Translations under genes and position numbers: made by a program
The notes under the pieces: generated by a model
What the model saw: only the letters and a program-made list of their open reading frames with translations
Told to the model about the DNA's origin: nothing
Databases searched by the model: none
Assembly (NCBI GenBank): GCA_025455505.1
Contig: JALOMK010000064.1
Coordinates: forward strand, 1 to 8,898
DNA from: Bacteroidales bacterium
GTDB taxonomy: Bacteria; Bacteroidota; Bacteroidia; Bacteroidales; VadinHA17
Reading direction: 5' to 3'
DNA length: 8,898 nucleotides
In this document: positions 1 through 8,200 of the stretch, piece after piece
How positions within the stretch are numbered: position 1 is the stretch's first letter
Layout: every line of letters begins with the position of its first letter

Positions 1-3000
1 CGTAATCATTATATGCGGAGTAGCTCCTGGTAAGCGCCCGGGAAGAATCCGGATCGGTTACTTCCGTGAGAAGGCTGCCAAAGCTGTTAAAAGTAAAAGC
101 TGCTTTTCGTTTGTATTCAGGTTCTGAACCGTAGCGTGATGTGACCTGCCGGGATATCATTTTATTGCTGACGCCCCAGTTCCCGTAGCTGCCGAACACT
201 CTTGTACTGAAGGTGTATTCCTCCCTTGCAGCGCCGCTGTAGTATATCGTTGAATCGCACGTCATGTTACCATAGTCATCATATACAAAGGACGAGCGCC
301 GGAGAGTACCACCCGAGAGCGAATCGGTTGTTTCACTGGAGCTAAGGTAAGGGAAAAACCTGTTTCCTGAATACTCCTTTGCAGAATATGTATTGACACT
401 TTCGCTAGCCTTCCTGCCGCTTCTTCCTGTTGTGGCAACGCGGCTGGGATAGCTGAAGAAATAGTCAGGATGATAAGAGTATTCTTTTATTATCCCTGCA
501 CCATTAGCCGTATCGCCCGATGAGATATAGTTGAAGCCTATGACTCCTTTACCCTGCTTATGTATCCTGAATCCATTGTATGTGTATTTTGTAAGGTTGC
601 CTGTAAGCTCAAGGAAATTAACAACATCAACCGAGTCTGTAACGTAGAAAGCTCCGTTGTAATCAGTTACCGGAAACTGTGATCCTGAGCCTTTCTGATA
701 AAAATCACCTGCCCTGTTTAGTCTTGAAAAGTACACTGTCGATTTCTGGTCGAGACCGTTTGAAATTGTCCGGATCATATGCCTGTTCTCATCGCGGCCG
801 AAGAATGAGATATTCACACTGTTTGAAGCCTGCGAGTGGTCATAGAAGAACAGGTCCCCCCTGCCGTCGCCGTTGAAATCGCCGAAGCGTGAATAATCCT
901 GATTTATTGATGACTTTGCAAAAGATTCGGATTCAGAGACGAAAACGCCTGCCCCCCTGCTGAAGAACCTCCTAAGGACCGAAGAAGATCCTGAAAGGTA
1001 GATTTCAAGGATATCGTCCTTCTTATCGCCATTAAGATCCGAGATATACACATTATTGTCATTTTCTGAAGATCCGGGATCCGTATTTGTTAATGCAGGA
1101 ACTGCTGAAGATGATTCAAACCCTGCTCCTGTCGAAAACTTGAGACTCCATACGGAATTCCAGACAAGCAGATCAGTCTTTTTGTCGCCGTTAAAATCTC
1201 CTGTGAAGAGCCTGTCGTCGGGATCGGGGAAAGATGATGATAAATAGAGGGTGTCAAAATCTTCGGCTACCGGGTCATACTGAAGAACAGTGCTCGAAAA
1301 CGGCCCGACAGAGAGAATATCATCAATTCCATCGCCGTTGAAATCGGCAATCTTAAAATCGTACAGGAAGGGATTGTTGCCAAGGTAATATACTCCGGCT
1401 ATGCTGTAAACCTGCCTGTACTGATCGAGAACTATATAGTCACTCTGCCCGTTGCCGTCAAGGTCAGCGGGGTTCAGGGTAAGTTCCCCGGGGCAGTCAT
1501 CATAAATGAGGTCCTTCGAGGTGCTGCCTCTTACTATGCCTGACTGCTCTGAATAATAATAATACAGAAATTGTGTGTTATAACGGTAGCAGACGTCATA
1601 GCAGGTATCCTGTGGCGGTGGAGGAGGATTCAGGATAATATTATCAATGTCGCCGATCTGCAGGGTGCTGTCGGAAGATGAAACCAGGGTAGTGTCTGTC
1701 AGTTCTGCCTGAACATCAGCAGAATCAGATACAACTGACATCTGCTCGTCACAGGGATGCGGGTTGCAGTCATACGGTACAAGCTCATATTTTTTCGAGT
1801 ACAGGTCGGATTTCCCGTCACCGTCGCAGTCGGATACTGTGAACCCTTTGAATGTGCTGCTGAGATAGCCTTCGTTTTTCTTTGTGAATGAGGTGCCATA
1901 AGAGTCCGCCAGCCAGAGTTCCCATTTGTCAGAGGAAGTGAAGCTTGTTTTCTTCTCGGTCATGACTAAATCTGTCCGCCCGTCGCCGTTATAATCACCG
2001 CGGTAAAATTCATTTTTTCGATTGTTCGAAAAACTGTCGGAAGAGCTTACCGCTGTTTTGGTTTCACCCCATGATATGACTGTTGAGTTCTGGTATTTAT
2101 TATCGCTTCCGTACTGGGTAATCCCGACAAGGTGAGTGTAAAAATCAAGATTGTACCTCAGTTCATAGCGCCTGACAAGCGCTCCCCCTTCTGTCTCCAT
2201 TCTTATTGACGTGAGCAGTGCCTTTTCCGTGATCTTCCGCCCCGCAACATAATGAAAGTTACTGTCTGCTCTTGCGGTATATTCAAACCTCAGGGTATTA
2301 CAGGGGGCAAGGTTTGTTTCGGTATTTCCTGTATATTCAATCTTCTCGATATAAGATTCCCCGCCCTGTTCAAAGTATGTGTAATTTATGTAATTGCCGT
2401 AATTGTCAGTGATCCTGTTGATCCTCCACAGCAGGGCCGTTGATGTCCCCGGGGCCTCAACCCTCGACGAGGCGCTGTTACCGTACTGGATTGTCCTGCC
2501 ATCCTTTGTTTCCACTTCGAACCACGAGGGGCCGCTGCCGGCAGACCCGTGGGCGGTGATCCTTGAAAAGGTCTCGATCTCTGTTTTGTAGACCGAACCA
2601 TCTGTTCCGTATGTTCCGCTCGCCAGGACCAGTCTGTTGCTGTCGAGGGCAAACCTGTCGGCAGAATGAAGCCCGATGGCTGCATTTTCGCCATCGTGAT
2701 AATAGTCCCCGGGCACCCTGTGTATAGTTGAAATACCTGCTATATCCCATCCCCGGCCGAGCAGACCGCTTCCTGTCATGCTGTTATAAATTATCGAAAT
2801 TTCCGGCTGAAGGCCTGCAGTCCCGGGAGAGACGAAAACAGGTATGTTGCAGACTGCCGCACCAAGGCTGTTAACTTCGATGGAGCCGGGCAGGGTGCCT
2901 ACCGGGAGGCTTTTGTCAAGCTCGCGGTTTTCAGGATCTATCAGCTGGTCTCCGCTGAGGTAGACAGGAATCTCAAGGTCGGGATCAATGGAGGCACTGA

Positions 3001-3181
3001 AACTTTTTCCGGAGGCAGCAGTGAATGAAAATCCATCGGTAAGGTAAATAAGCTCCCTGGCAACAAGACTCGTATCGGTTGAAAGAGTTGAGTTGACAAT
3101 GATGGTGCTCTGTCCTGACTGGCAATGGGCAATGGCAGAAATGATGAGAAGGAGGAATAAAAGGAGGATATGCTTCTTCAT
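1..3181 (-). CDS. SpvB/TcB/RHS-family secreted protein, 3' end outside window
   Basis: The frame is open from an ATG at 3181 to the left edge, giving about 1060 residues with no stop, so the gene is partial at its C-terminus. Residues 1-21 form a signal peptide (MKKHILLLF..., probable cut between C21 and Q22). Residues about 40-65 carry the GF...G..F.A pattern often found in Bacteroidota surface proteins. Residues 105-158 match the SpvB N-terminal domain (NIPVFVSPGTAGLQPEISI, then GLLGRGWDIAG), and W252 begins the usual W-R-I-N-R-I-T-D-x-Y-G-N block. Seven D-x-N/D-G-D/N-type loops start at residues 396, 451, 573, 613, 662, 715 and 768. A TcdB-middle-like stretch (ISNGLDQKSTVYF) lies near residue 808, and a YD-like repeat (FVYDDYGNM) starts at 965. 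In this family the N-terminal part builds a shell or propeller and the C-terminus often carries RHS repeats and sometimes a toxin; that part is not visible here. It starts 24 bp after the sorting-domain gene, so it is probably its operon partner. The family call is firm; the function is not. Confidence 0.9.
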   Translation of the reverse strand, partial: MKKHILLLFLLLIISAIAHCQSGQSTIIVNSTLSTDTSLVARELIYLTDGFSFTAASGKSFSASIDPDLEIPVYLSGDQLIDPENRELDKSLPVGTLPGSIEVNSLGAAVCNIPVFVSPGTAGLQPEISIIYNSMTGSGLLGRGWDIAGISTIHRVPGDYYHDGENAAIGLHSADRFALDSNRLVLASGTYGTDGSVYKTEIETFSRITAHGSAGSGPSWFEVETKDGRTIQYGNSASSRVEAPGTSTALLWRINRITDNYGNYINYTYFEQGGESYIEKIEYTGNTETNLAPCNTLRFEYTARADSNFHYVAGRKITEKALLTSIRMETEGGALVRRYELRYNLDFYTHLVGITQYGSDNKYQNSTVISWGETKTAVSSSDSFSNNRKNEFYRGDYNGDGRTDLVMTEKKTSFTSSDKWELWLADSYGTSFTKKNEGYLSSTFKGFTVSDCDGDGKSDLYSKKYELVPYDCNPHPCDEQMSVVSDSADVQAELTDTTLVSSSDSTLQIGDIDNIILNPPPPPQDTCYDVCYRYNTQFLYYYYSEQSGIVRGSTSKDLIYDDCPGELTLNPADLDGNGQSDYIVLDQYRQVYSIAGVYYLGNNPFLYDFKIADFNGDGIDDILSVGPFSSTVLQYDPVAEDFDTLYLSSSFPDPDDRLFTGDFNGDKKTDLLVWNSVWSLKFSTGAGFESSSAVPALTNTDPGSSENDNNVYISDLNGDKKDDILEIYLSGSSSVLRRFFSRGAGVFVSESESFAKSSINQDYSRFGDFNGDGRGDLFFYDHSQASNSVNISFFGRDENRHMIRTISNGLDQKSTVYFSRLNRAGDFYQKGSGSQFPVTDYNGAFYVTDSVDVVNFLELTGNLTKYTYNGFRIHKQGKGVIGFNYISSGDTANGAGIIKEYSYHPDYFFSYPSRVATTGRSGRKASESVNTYSAKEYSGNRFFPYLSSSETTDSLSGGTLRRSSFVYDDYGNMTCDSTIYYSGAAREEYTFSTRVFGSYGNWGVSNKMISRQVTSRYGSEPEYKRKAAFTFNSFGSLLTEVTDPDSSRALTRSYSAYNDY
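854..1996 (-). repeat. Seven FG-GAP/VCBS-type calcium-loop motifs in the SpvB-like protein
   Basis: Seven coded copies of a D-x-[ND]-G-[DN]-x-x-x-D loop are visible: DYNGDGRTD, DCDGDGKSD, DLDGNGQSD, DFNGDGIDD, DFNGDKKTD, DLNGDKKDD and DFNGDGRGD. The last five are about 40-53 residues apart, the spacing expected for blades of a beta-propeller. The gap between the second and third (about 122 residues) is much larger and holds a proline run and several cysteines. In integrin-like FG-GAP propellers such loops bind calcium; here calcium binding is inferred from the motif only. Confidence 0.85.
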
Positions 3182-3205
3182 ATTCAATGCCGGCAGGGTC
3201 GCTTT

Positions 3206-3679
3206 TTATTTCTTAATTATCTTATAGTCAAACACTACTTCATTTATCCTGACTTTAAGGATATATATGCCATCAGGTGTATTGCCCATATTTAATTCCG
3301 AAGATGGAGAGTCGAGTCGACCTTCCTGAATGAGAGTTCCCCCAAGATTGAAAAGCCTGAACTGTCCGCTTATGTTTTCTTCGTAACCGGCAAGATCGAG
3401 TTTTATGATACCGGTTGTCGGATTTGGATAGACCTTAAGAGCTTTCTCCCCGGGGGTCGTCTCCTGCTGCAGAAAGGCATCCTCGCCCTTTAGTTTCTTA
3501 AGATCGGCATCGCTCAGAGGGAAAGTCATTTCAGAGGTCCTGCTTACTCCCAGGGTCCTTAATGTCCTGTTTCCGGCTAAGTCGTAGCTATATGTGAAAT
3601 CCTGTCCGGATACTCCCGAAGTAAATATGAGTAAAGCCGACATGATGAAAATGAGCTTTAATCTTGGGATAAGATTCAT
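3206..3679 (-). CDS. Small secreted protein with YD-like motif and T9SS type A sorting domain
   Basis: This 157-residue protein has a signal peptide over residues 1 to about 25 (hydrophobic LIFIMSALLIFTSGVSG, cut before QDF). Immediately after it comes a single RHS/YD-like motif, YSYDLAGNRTLR (residues 30-41). A short polar linker follows (about 45-79), rich in Lys, Glu and Asp around residues 58-75. The rest, residues 80-157, is a typical type 9 secretion sorting domain: KVYPNPTTG near 82-90, then FRLFNLGGTLIQEG, then PDGIYILKV and a Lys-ending terminus (IIKK). Such domains take proteins across the outer membrane through the T9SS and are usually removed or anchored there. Very little mature protein remains once the signal and sorting domain are subtracted. 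The gene starts 3 bp after the preceding stop codon and ends 24 bp before the SpvB-like gene, so all three are probably one transcript. What the YD fragment does is unknown. Confidence 0.88.
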   Translation of the reverse strand: MNLIPRLKLIFIMSALLIFTSGVSGQDFTYSYDLAGNRTLRTLGVSRTSEMTFPLSDADLKKLKGEDAFLQQETTPGEKALKVYPNPTTGIIKLDLAGYEENISGQFRLFNLGGTLIQEGRLDSPSSELNMGNTPDGIYILKVRINEVVFDYKIIKK

Positions 3680-3682
3680 TTT

Positions 3683-4375
3683 CTACTGTTTATCTTGTAA
3701 TTCAGACTCCAGTTTCTCGATCTTCCTGTTTAGCTCAATGACATAAAGAGTAAGCTCCTCTATCTTTTTTACAAGCAGAGCATTTGTTTTTCCAAGGTCA
3801 AGTCCGCACTCCAGAACATCGGACGCTGTGGGGATCTCGGGAAGTCTTTTATTGTTCTTTACAAAAACTTCAAGATCCCTGATAGGCATCAGAATGTAGT
3901 CCTTCTCAAAAACATGGTCATACCATCCGTCTACCTGGGCTTTGATCTCCTTCCCCCTGATTGTCCCGTTTACATCGAGCAGGTTTTGAGGGTTTATTGT
4001 TCCGATGCCTATATAATTGCTGTTGCCTTTGATGACAAGTGCAGATCCGTTTCTTGTTGAGAAATCATGTCCGTAATAGCCATAATGAAGAAATCCCTTT
4101 TCATAGTCAGGGCCCTGGAATTTCATATAGGCATGAACATAATAAGCCTGATCGAGGCTAAGCATTCTGCCGGTTTTTATAATCACACCTCCTTCTGAAA
4201 TAATATTGGCATTTGTGTCAGGGCTTGGCCCGGGAGTGATATCTCCTACCTGCAATAACCTGTTTGGAGAAGTTGTTCCGATACCGGTATTCCCACTGGA
4301 CGGGAAAAGGTTTGTCTGTGCAAACGAAACAGAACAAAAAACAAGCGAAAGGATTAAGCTGTGAATGATTCTCAT
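3683..4375 (-). CDS. Tail-fibre / S74-like secreted protein
   Basis: This 230-residue protein begins with a signal peptide (MRIIHSLILSLVFCSVSFA, cut before Q20). Two copies of the fibre-type GIGT..P motif are present: GNTGIGTTSPNRLLQVG at about 28-44 and YIGIGTINPQNLLDVNG at about 121-137. The latter leads into TIRGKEIKAQ and then WYDHVFEKDYILMPIRDLE, a pattern common in Bacteroidota proteins annotated as tail-fibre or endosialidase-chaperone-like. Residues about 172-182 (NNKRLPEIPTA) and 191-201 (GLDLGKTNALL) continue that module. The C-terminus (about 202-228) is a heptad-like coiled coil, KKIEELTLYVIELNRKIEKLE, suggesting oligomerisation, probably as a trimer. The S74 self-cleaving Ser/Lys pair was not identified, so proteolysis should not be assumed. 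It is the first gene of the secreted cassette and is probably translated with the sorting-domain protein 3 bp downstream. Role as a surface fibre or scaffold is inferred. Confidence 0.85.
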   Translation of the reverse strand: MRIIHSLILSLVFCSVSFAQTNLFPSSGNTGIGTTSPNRLLQVGDITPGPSPDTNANIISEGGVIIKTGRMLSLDQAYYVHAYMKFQGPDYEKGFLHYGYYGHDFSTRNGSALVIKGNSNYIGIGTINPQNLLDVNGTIRGKEIKAQVDGWYDHVFEKDYILMPIRDLEVFVKNNKRLPEIPTASDVLECGLDLGKTNALLVKKIEELTLYVIELNRKIEKLESELQDKQ

Positions 4376-4440
4376 AAGGATATCATTAGTAGCTTAGCTA
4401 ACGAGGGTATAGAAACTGAAGCCATGGTATAGTATAATGG

Positions 4441-4472
4441 AAAATGCTTGTTCGAATAAAGTTAGACAAGCA
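4441..4472 (-). terminator. Weak stem-loop followed by four T's, possible terminator
   Basis: Read on the minus strand, TGCTTGT (4472-4466) and ACAAGCA (4451-4445) can pair as a 7-bp stem around a 14-nt loop, followed directly by TTTT. It lies about 65 bp after the ABC permease stop, a sensible place for a terminator. The stem is short with three G-C pairs, the loop is large and the T run is short, so it would be weak. It could equally be an operator or chance. Confidence 0.3.
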
Positions 4473-4485
4473 AGTTGACCCCGGA

Positions 4486-4501
4486 TATGATATTTATCAT
4501 A
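4486..4501. promoter_or_regulatory. 16-bp near-perfect palindrome, candidate operator
   Basis: TATGATATTTATCATA consists of two 7-bp arms (TATGATA / TATCATA) around a TT centre. It sits 37 bp past the permease stop and about 110 bp ahead of the tail-fibre-like start, in the only sizeable intergenic space of the window. The size suits a dimeric repressor or activator. It is AT-rich and single-copy here, so a chance palindrome is quite possible, and no matching regulator gene is visible. Confidence 0.25.
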
Positions 4502-4537
4502 CACAGGAATAATACTGAAGATATTCCAGGCCTTTGA

Positions 4538-5254
4538 TCACATGAACTTTTCCCTTTTCTGAAGGTTGAAGAGGGCTGCCAGAAGGAAGACAATCGAACC
4601 GGCAACAAGGATTATCCTGTTCTTGACAGTGATTATTGCCCAGGTTGTTTCATTCACATCCCAGGGGACTTCGTAGGGATTCAGGAAGATGTTCCACTGG
4701 CTTTTCCTGAGGAAGTCGGACAATATCAGGAATATAAGACCGAAGATTATCATTACCACTGCCGTGCCGTTACCGTTCCTGATAACTGTCGACAGCATGA
4801 AAGCCATAATCCCCAGGAAGAGGACAGGCATCATAACCTGGACAGTGGCATCGAGCACCCTGAATTTCACAATAAGGACGGAGGCCAGGAATGTAAAGAC
4901 AAACATTATCATGAAGGCAATTACGAAAATCAGGATTATCCTCACAAGCCACACCTTGTACCTGTAATTCGGGATCCCGAACAGGATCTCAATTGTACGT
5001 GCATCCTGATCGTTCTGTATACCGAAGGCTGTAGGATAGAAAACAAGAAGAAGTCCTGAAAAGAGGAATACGCCGTAAAGATCGCGCAGCCGCGACACGT
5101 CATTTGTAAATACGTATATCACTGACAGCCCGAGGTAGAAAATTATGGACCCGCTGAGGAACCAGATGAACTTGTTCGCGAATATTATCCTCAGGTTATA
5201 AATAATCATTTTATAAACGAGGTCGATGAAATTATAAAATCCGGTAGGTTTCAT
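4538..5254 (-). CDS. ABC-2-type transporter permease, partner of the fused ATPase
   Basis: This 238-residue membrane protein has six predicted helices, roughly at 29-49, 60-79, 103-129, 137-158, 164-183 and 211-230. Between helices 2 and 3 it carries NDQDARTIEILFGIPNYRYK (81-100). This matches the E-x-x-x-x-T-x-E-x-L-x-x-x-P coupling-helix pattern of ABC-2 permeases, where the ATPase normally docks. A loop with LNPYEVPW (191-198) precedes the last helix, also typical of the family. Its ATG overlaps the TGA of the upstream RND-ABC fusion by 4 bp (ATGA, 5251-5254), implying coupled translation and matched amounts. It therefore most likely supplies the inner-membrane channel or lever for that ATPase, as a homodimer or with another permease outside the window. 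Substrate is unknown; exporters of this type move drugs, lipids or polysaccharides, or act mechanically on partner complexes. No further permease follows before the operon appears to end. Confidence 0.88.
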   Translation of the reverse strand: MKPTGFYNFIDLVYKMIIYNLRIIFANKFIWFLSGSIIFYLGLSVIYVFTNDVSRLRDLYGVFLFSGLLLVFYPTAFGIQNDQDARTIEILFGIPNYRYKVWLVRIILIFVIAFMIMFVFTFLASVLIVKFRVLDATVQVMMPVLFLGIMAFMLSTVIRNGNGTAVVMIIFGLIFLILSDFLRKSQWNIFLNPYEVPWDVNETTWAIITVKNRIILVAGSIVFLLAALFNLQKREKFM

Positions 5255-8200
5255 CCTGCATTGCTGTTTTTGTTCTTATCTGCCATGGAATCCTTTTTCC
5301 TCGAAAGCCAGAGGTAGGCATCCTCGAGGTTGGGGCTTGCATTCCTTGCTCCTTCCCAGGGCGATGTTTCGGATATCACCCTCACACGCACATTGTCGCC
5401 CTCCGACATGTGATGTACGACGAGGTTCTTTGCCACGAAGCTGTTGAAGTCCGATGCAGCCATGCTGAACTGCCAGACATGTCCCTCAGCCTCCCTTGTC
5501 ATGTCGATAGGCTTGCCAAGGTATCGCAGTTTGCCCTTGTTAAGCACCGCAACCATGTTGCATGAACTCGAGATATCCTCGATAATATGAGTTGAGAAGA
5601 TCACTACCCTCTCGCGGCTGAGTTCAACAAGCAGGTTCCTGAACCTTATTCTTTCCCGCGGGTCGAGGCCGGCTGTGGGCTCGTCGACAACAAGAATCCT
5701 CGGCAGGTGCAGGAGTATCTGTGCGATGCCCATTCTCTGTTTCATCCCGCCCGAGTAAGAGCCTATTTTCTCATGCCTTCGTTCTTCCATGTGCACTGCG
5801 TTCAGAACATAAGTGACCCTTTCGTTCCTTGTCTTTACATCTGTAATGTTCTTGAGCATGGCCTGGTAGTGAAGGTATTCATGGGCAGTCATGTTTTCGT
5901 AGCTGCCGAATTCCTGGGGAAGATATCCGATGAGTCCCTGGAGCTCCTCCCTTTTCTCCTGGGTGTCGAGCCCGTTTATCCAAACCTTGCCGTAGCTCTG
6001 CTCGAGGATGCCGCAGATTATCCTCATCAGAGTTGTTTTCCCGGCCCCGTTCGGACCGAGGAGACCGAACATGCCGTTGCCGATCTCGAGCGATACGCAG
6101 CTGAGGGCCTTGAAGGGCTTTTTCTTCTTGCCAATCAGCGGAACGGCTGCCACTATCCTGTAAACGGTCTTTCTGAGGCCTTTGAACCTTCCTTCGAGCC
6201 TGTAAATGTCGATATTCTCCCTTGTGAGCTTTTGCCCTGTCTTGTAAATGAACAGTGCCGTAAACCAGAGGAATCCGAGTATCAGCACAACGGCAATGTT
6301 TTCCCACTTGAGCTGAAACCACACAAGGTTGAGGAGCGGTATCATCCAGAACACGATGAAATCAGCTGCAGCAATAAACCGTGCAGGCCACTTCGATACT
6401 GATTTACCACTTGTGCTTTCGAAGTATTCCTTCAGCCTGGTCCATAGCGCCGAGAGCGCGAACCAGGTTATAATGCTGAAAATGAAGATCCAGAATCCCT
6501 TGTTGAGGTAGAAGTACGTGAAATATACTATGAAGGCAAGAACGGGACCCTGCCAGATAAGGCTTGCCATATCCCTCAGAGATGTAATCCTTCCACTGAG
6601 GCCAAGCCTCTTCCTGATCCTCGCGCCTGCTCTCCATTCCCGCGCCCATCGGTTTTCCCTCTCGTAGATCTTTACAAGGCTCTGGATACGTATATTAATG
6701 CTTTCGCCGGGTGTTATGATTGTTTCCCTGGCCTTCCTGAGACTGTTCATTACGAACCAGGTTGTTGCCGGAACCAAAATAAGCGAAAGGATCCATGTAA
6801 TCAGTTGCCAGAGGAATTTATCGACATTGGTGTAGATGAAGAATACAAGGAAACCCAGTATTGCAAACTGCAGCACCTTGTTCTTCCAGCCCAGCGAGTA
6901 GAACCATTTAAGCGCATTCTCGAGGCCTGTGTAGAAAGTGGGAATGAATACAAGTGTAAGGAGTGTGCTCAGCGCAAGTCCGCCGATGACAGTGATTGCG
7001 AATGAAGCTCCAATAACTGAAACGAATTCGGCTTTCCCCATCGCAAGCGGGATCATTGCAACGATCGTAGTTGCAGCAGTTATAAGTATAGGCCTGAGCC
7101 TGGCTACGCCAGCCATCATGATAGCTCTCTGGACCCTGTATCCTCTTTTCCTGAGGATATTTGTGTAATCAATAAGTATTATTCCGTTGTTCACAACAAC
7201 CCCGAGCAGGATCAGGAAACCTGTTAGAGTATTAAGGTTCAGGAGCGAATTGCCTGTCAGAATCAGGGCGATAAGCGAGCCAAGGGCTGCAAGTGGAATG
7301 CTGAACATCAGCACCACGGGAGTGGCAAGCGATTCGAAAACAGCTGCCAGGATCATGAAAATAAGCAGGAAGGCGATGCCGATTATCTTGTAAAGATCCT
7401 TGTACTGGTTCTCCTCATGGATCACTTCAACCGCCAGCCCGGGAGGAATGTTCAGTCCTGCCACAATTCCTTCAATTTCCTGCCTGGCTCCTGCAAGGAG
7501 ATCCTTTGAATTGTTAATCTCTTCCCTGAAGCTGTAAAAAACAGTGACCCTCTTTTCCTGGTTTTCGCGGTGAATATTGCCCATCCCTGATGAAAAGACT
7601 ATGTCGGCAAGTTCGTCCATCTCCATAATTGCACCGCTGCTGTTTGTGACTTCCAGCCTTCTAAGGTCATCGATTGTTTTTTCCTTTTCAGCCGTGCTGA
7701 TGCTGTCCTCTTCCTGGTATTTTATTGTTATGTCGTAGCTTTCGGTTCCCTGCCTGAATTTCGCTCCCGAGGTGCTTTCCCTTCCGAAAGTGGAGAGGGC
7801 CGACGACAGGTTCATCAGGTTCACATTGTTCCTGGCAAGGTAATCCATGTCGAAGCGGAGCTGTACCTCGGGCTTGTTGTCCTGGACATTTATATTTGAA
7901 TTGTCAACAGTTGTGAGATCGTCGAGATAGCCCTTGATATCGTCGGCGAGGCTTTTCATCTGCACGAAATTCTGTCCCTTGATGACGATGCTTGCCCTTG
8001 TGGTACCTATCCCCAGCAGGTTCATAAAATCGCCTCCCGGGTTGAAATCCCCTCCTCCGCCGGCCGCCTCAAAACCTCCCCCGGAGGAGAGTTCATCCAT
8101 GCTTATCTCGGCCGATGATATGTTCTTTGTTTTTTCTTCAATGTCATTTTTTATTTCAGGAAGAGTCCTTTTGCTGTTCTTATCCCATTCCTCGGCAAGG

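Larger units (their letters stand above)
4376..4537. other. Intergenic gap between export locus and secreted cassette
   Basis: This 162-bp AT-rich stretch separates the ABC permease stop from the tail-fibre-like start and holds no convincing gene. It should contain the end of the upstream transcript and the start of the secreted-protein operon. I looked on the minus strand for the Bacteroidota promoter pattern (TTG about 20 bp upstream of TAnnTTTG). The nearest match is TAACTTTA at 4457-4464, but it has no TTG at the right distance, so no promoter is called. No clear Shine-Dalgarno precedes the ATG at 4375, which is normal for this phylum. Confidence 0.7.

Noticed and set aside
2386..2750. 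Two overlapping minus-strand open frames of 102 and 90 codons.
   Set aside because: They are in other frames within the SpvB-like gene, whose continuous frame has clear family motifs across the same bases.
2941..3132. A 63-codon minus-strand open frame near the 5' end of the SpvB-like gene.
   Set aside because: It is out of frame with the signal peptide and SpvB domain; the true start is the ATG at 3181.
3119..3181. Lipoprotein signal in the SpvB-like protein (cysteine at residue 21).
   Set aside because: The residues before the cysteine are I-A-H, and His directly before Cys does not fit a lipobox. A standard cut before Gln22 fits better.
1..3181. A long non-coding or decayed region, since only short complete open frames are seen there.
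   Set aside because: Translating the minus strand from 3181 gives an unbroken frame to the edge; it only lacks a stop inside the window.
3182..3205. Terminator in the gap before the SpvB-like gene, suggested by TGCCGGCA.
   Set aside because: The palindrome has only 4-bp arms, no loop and no following T run, and the 24-bp gap is typical of an operon.
5707..6402. A 231-codon open frame on the plus strand.
   Set aside because: It lies wholly opposite the linker and ABC domain of the fusion, which has intact Walker and signature motifs. Its product shows no recognisable domain, so it is an antisense shadow.
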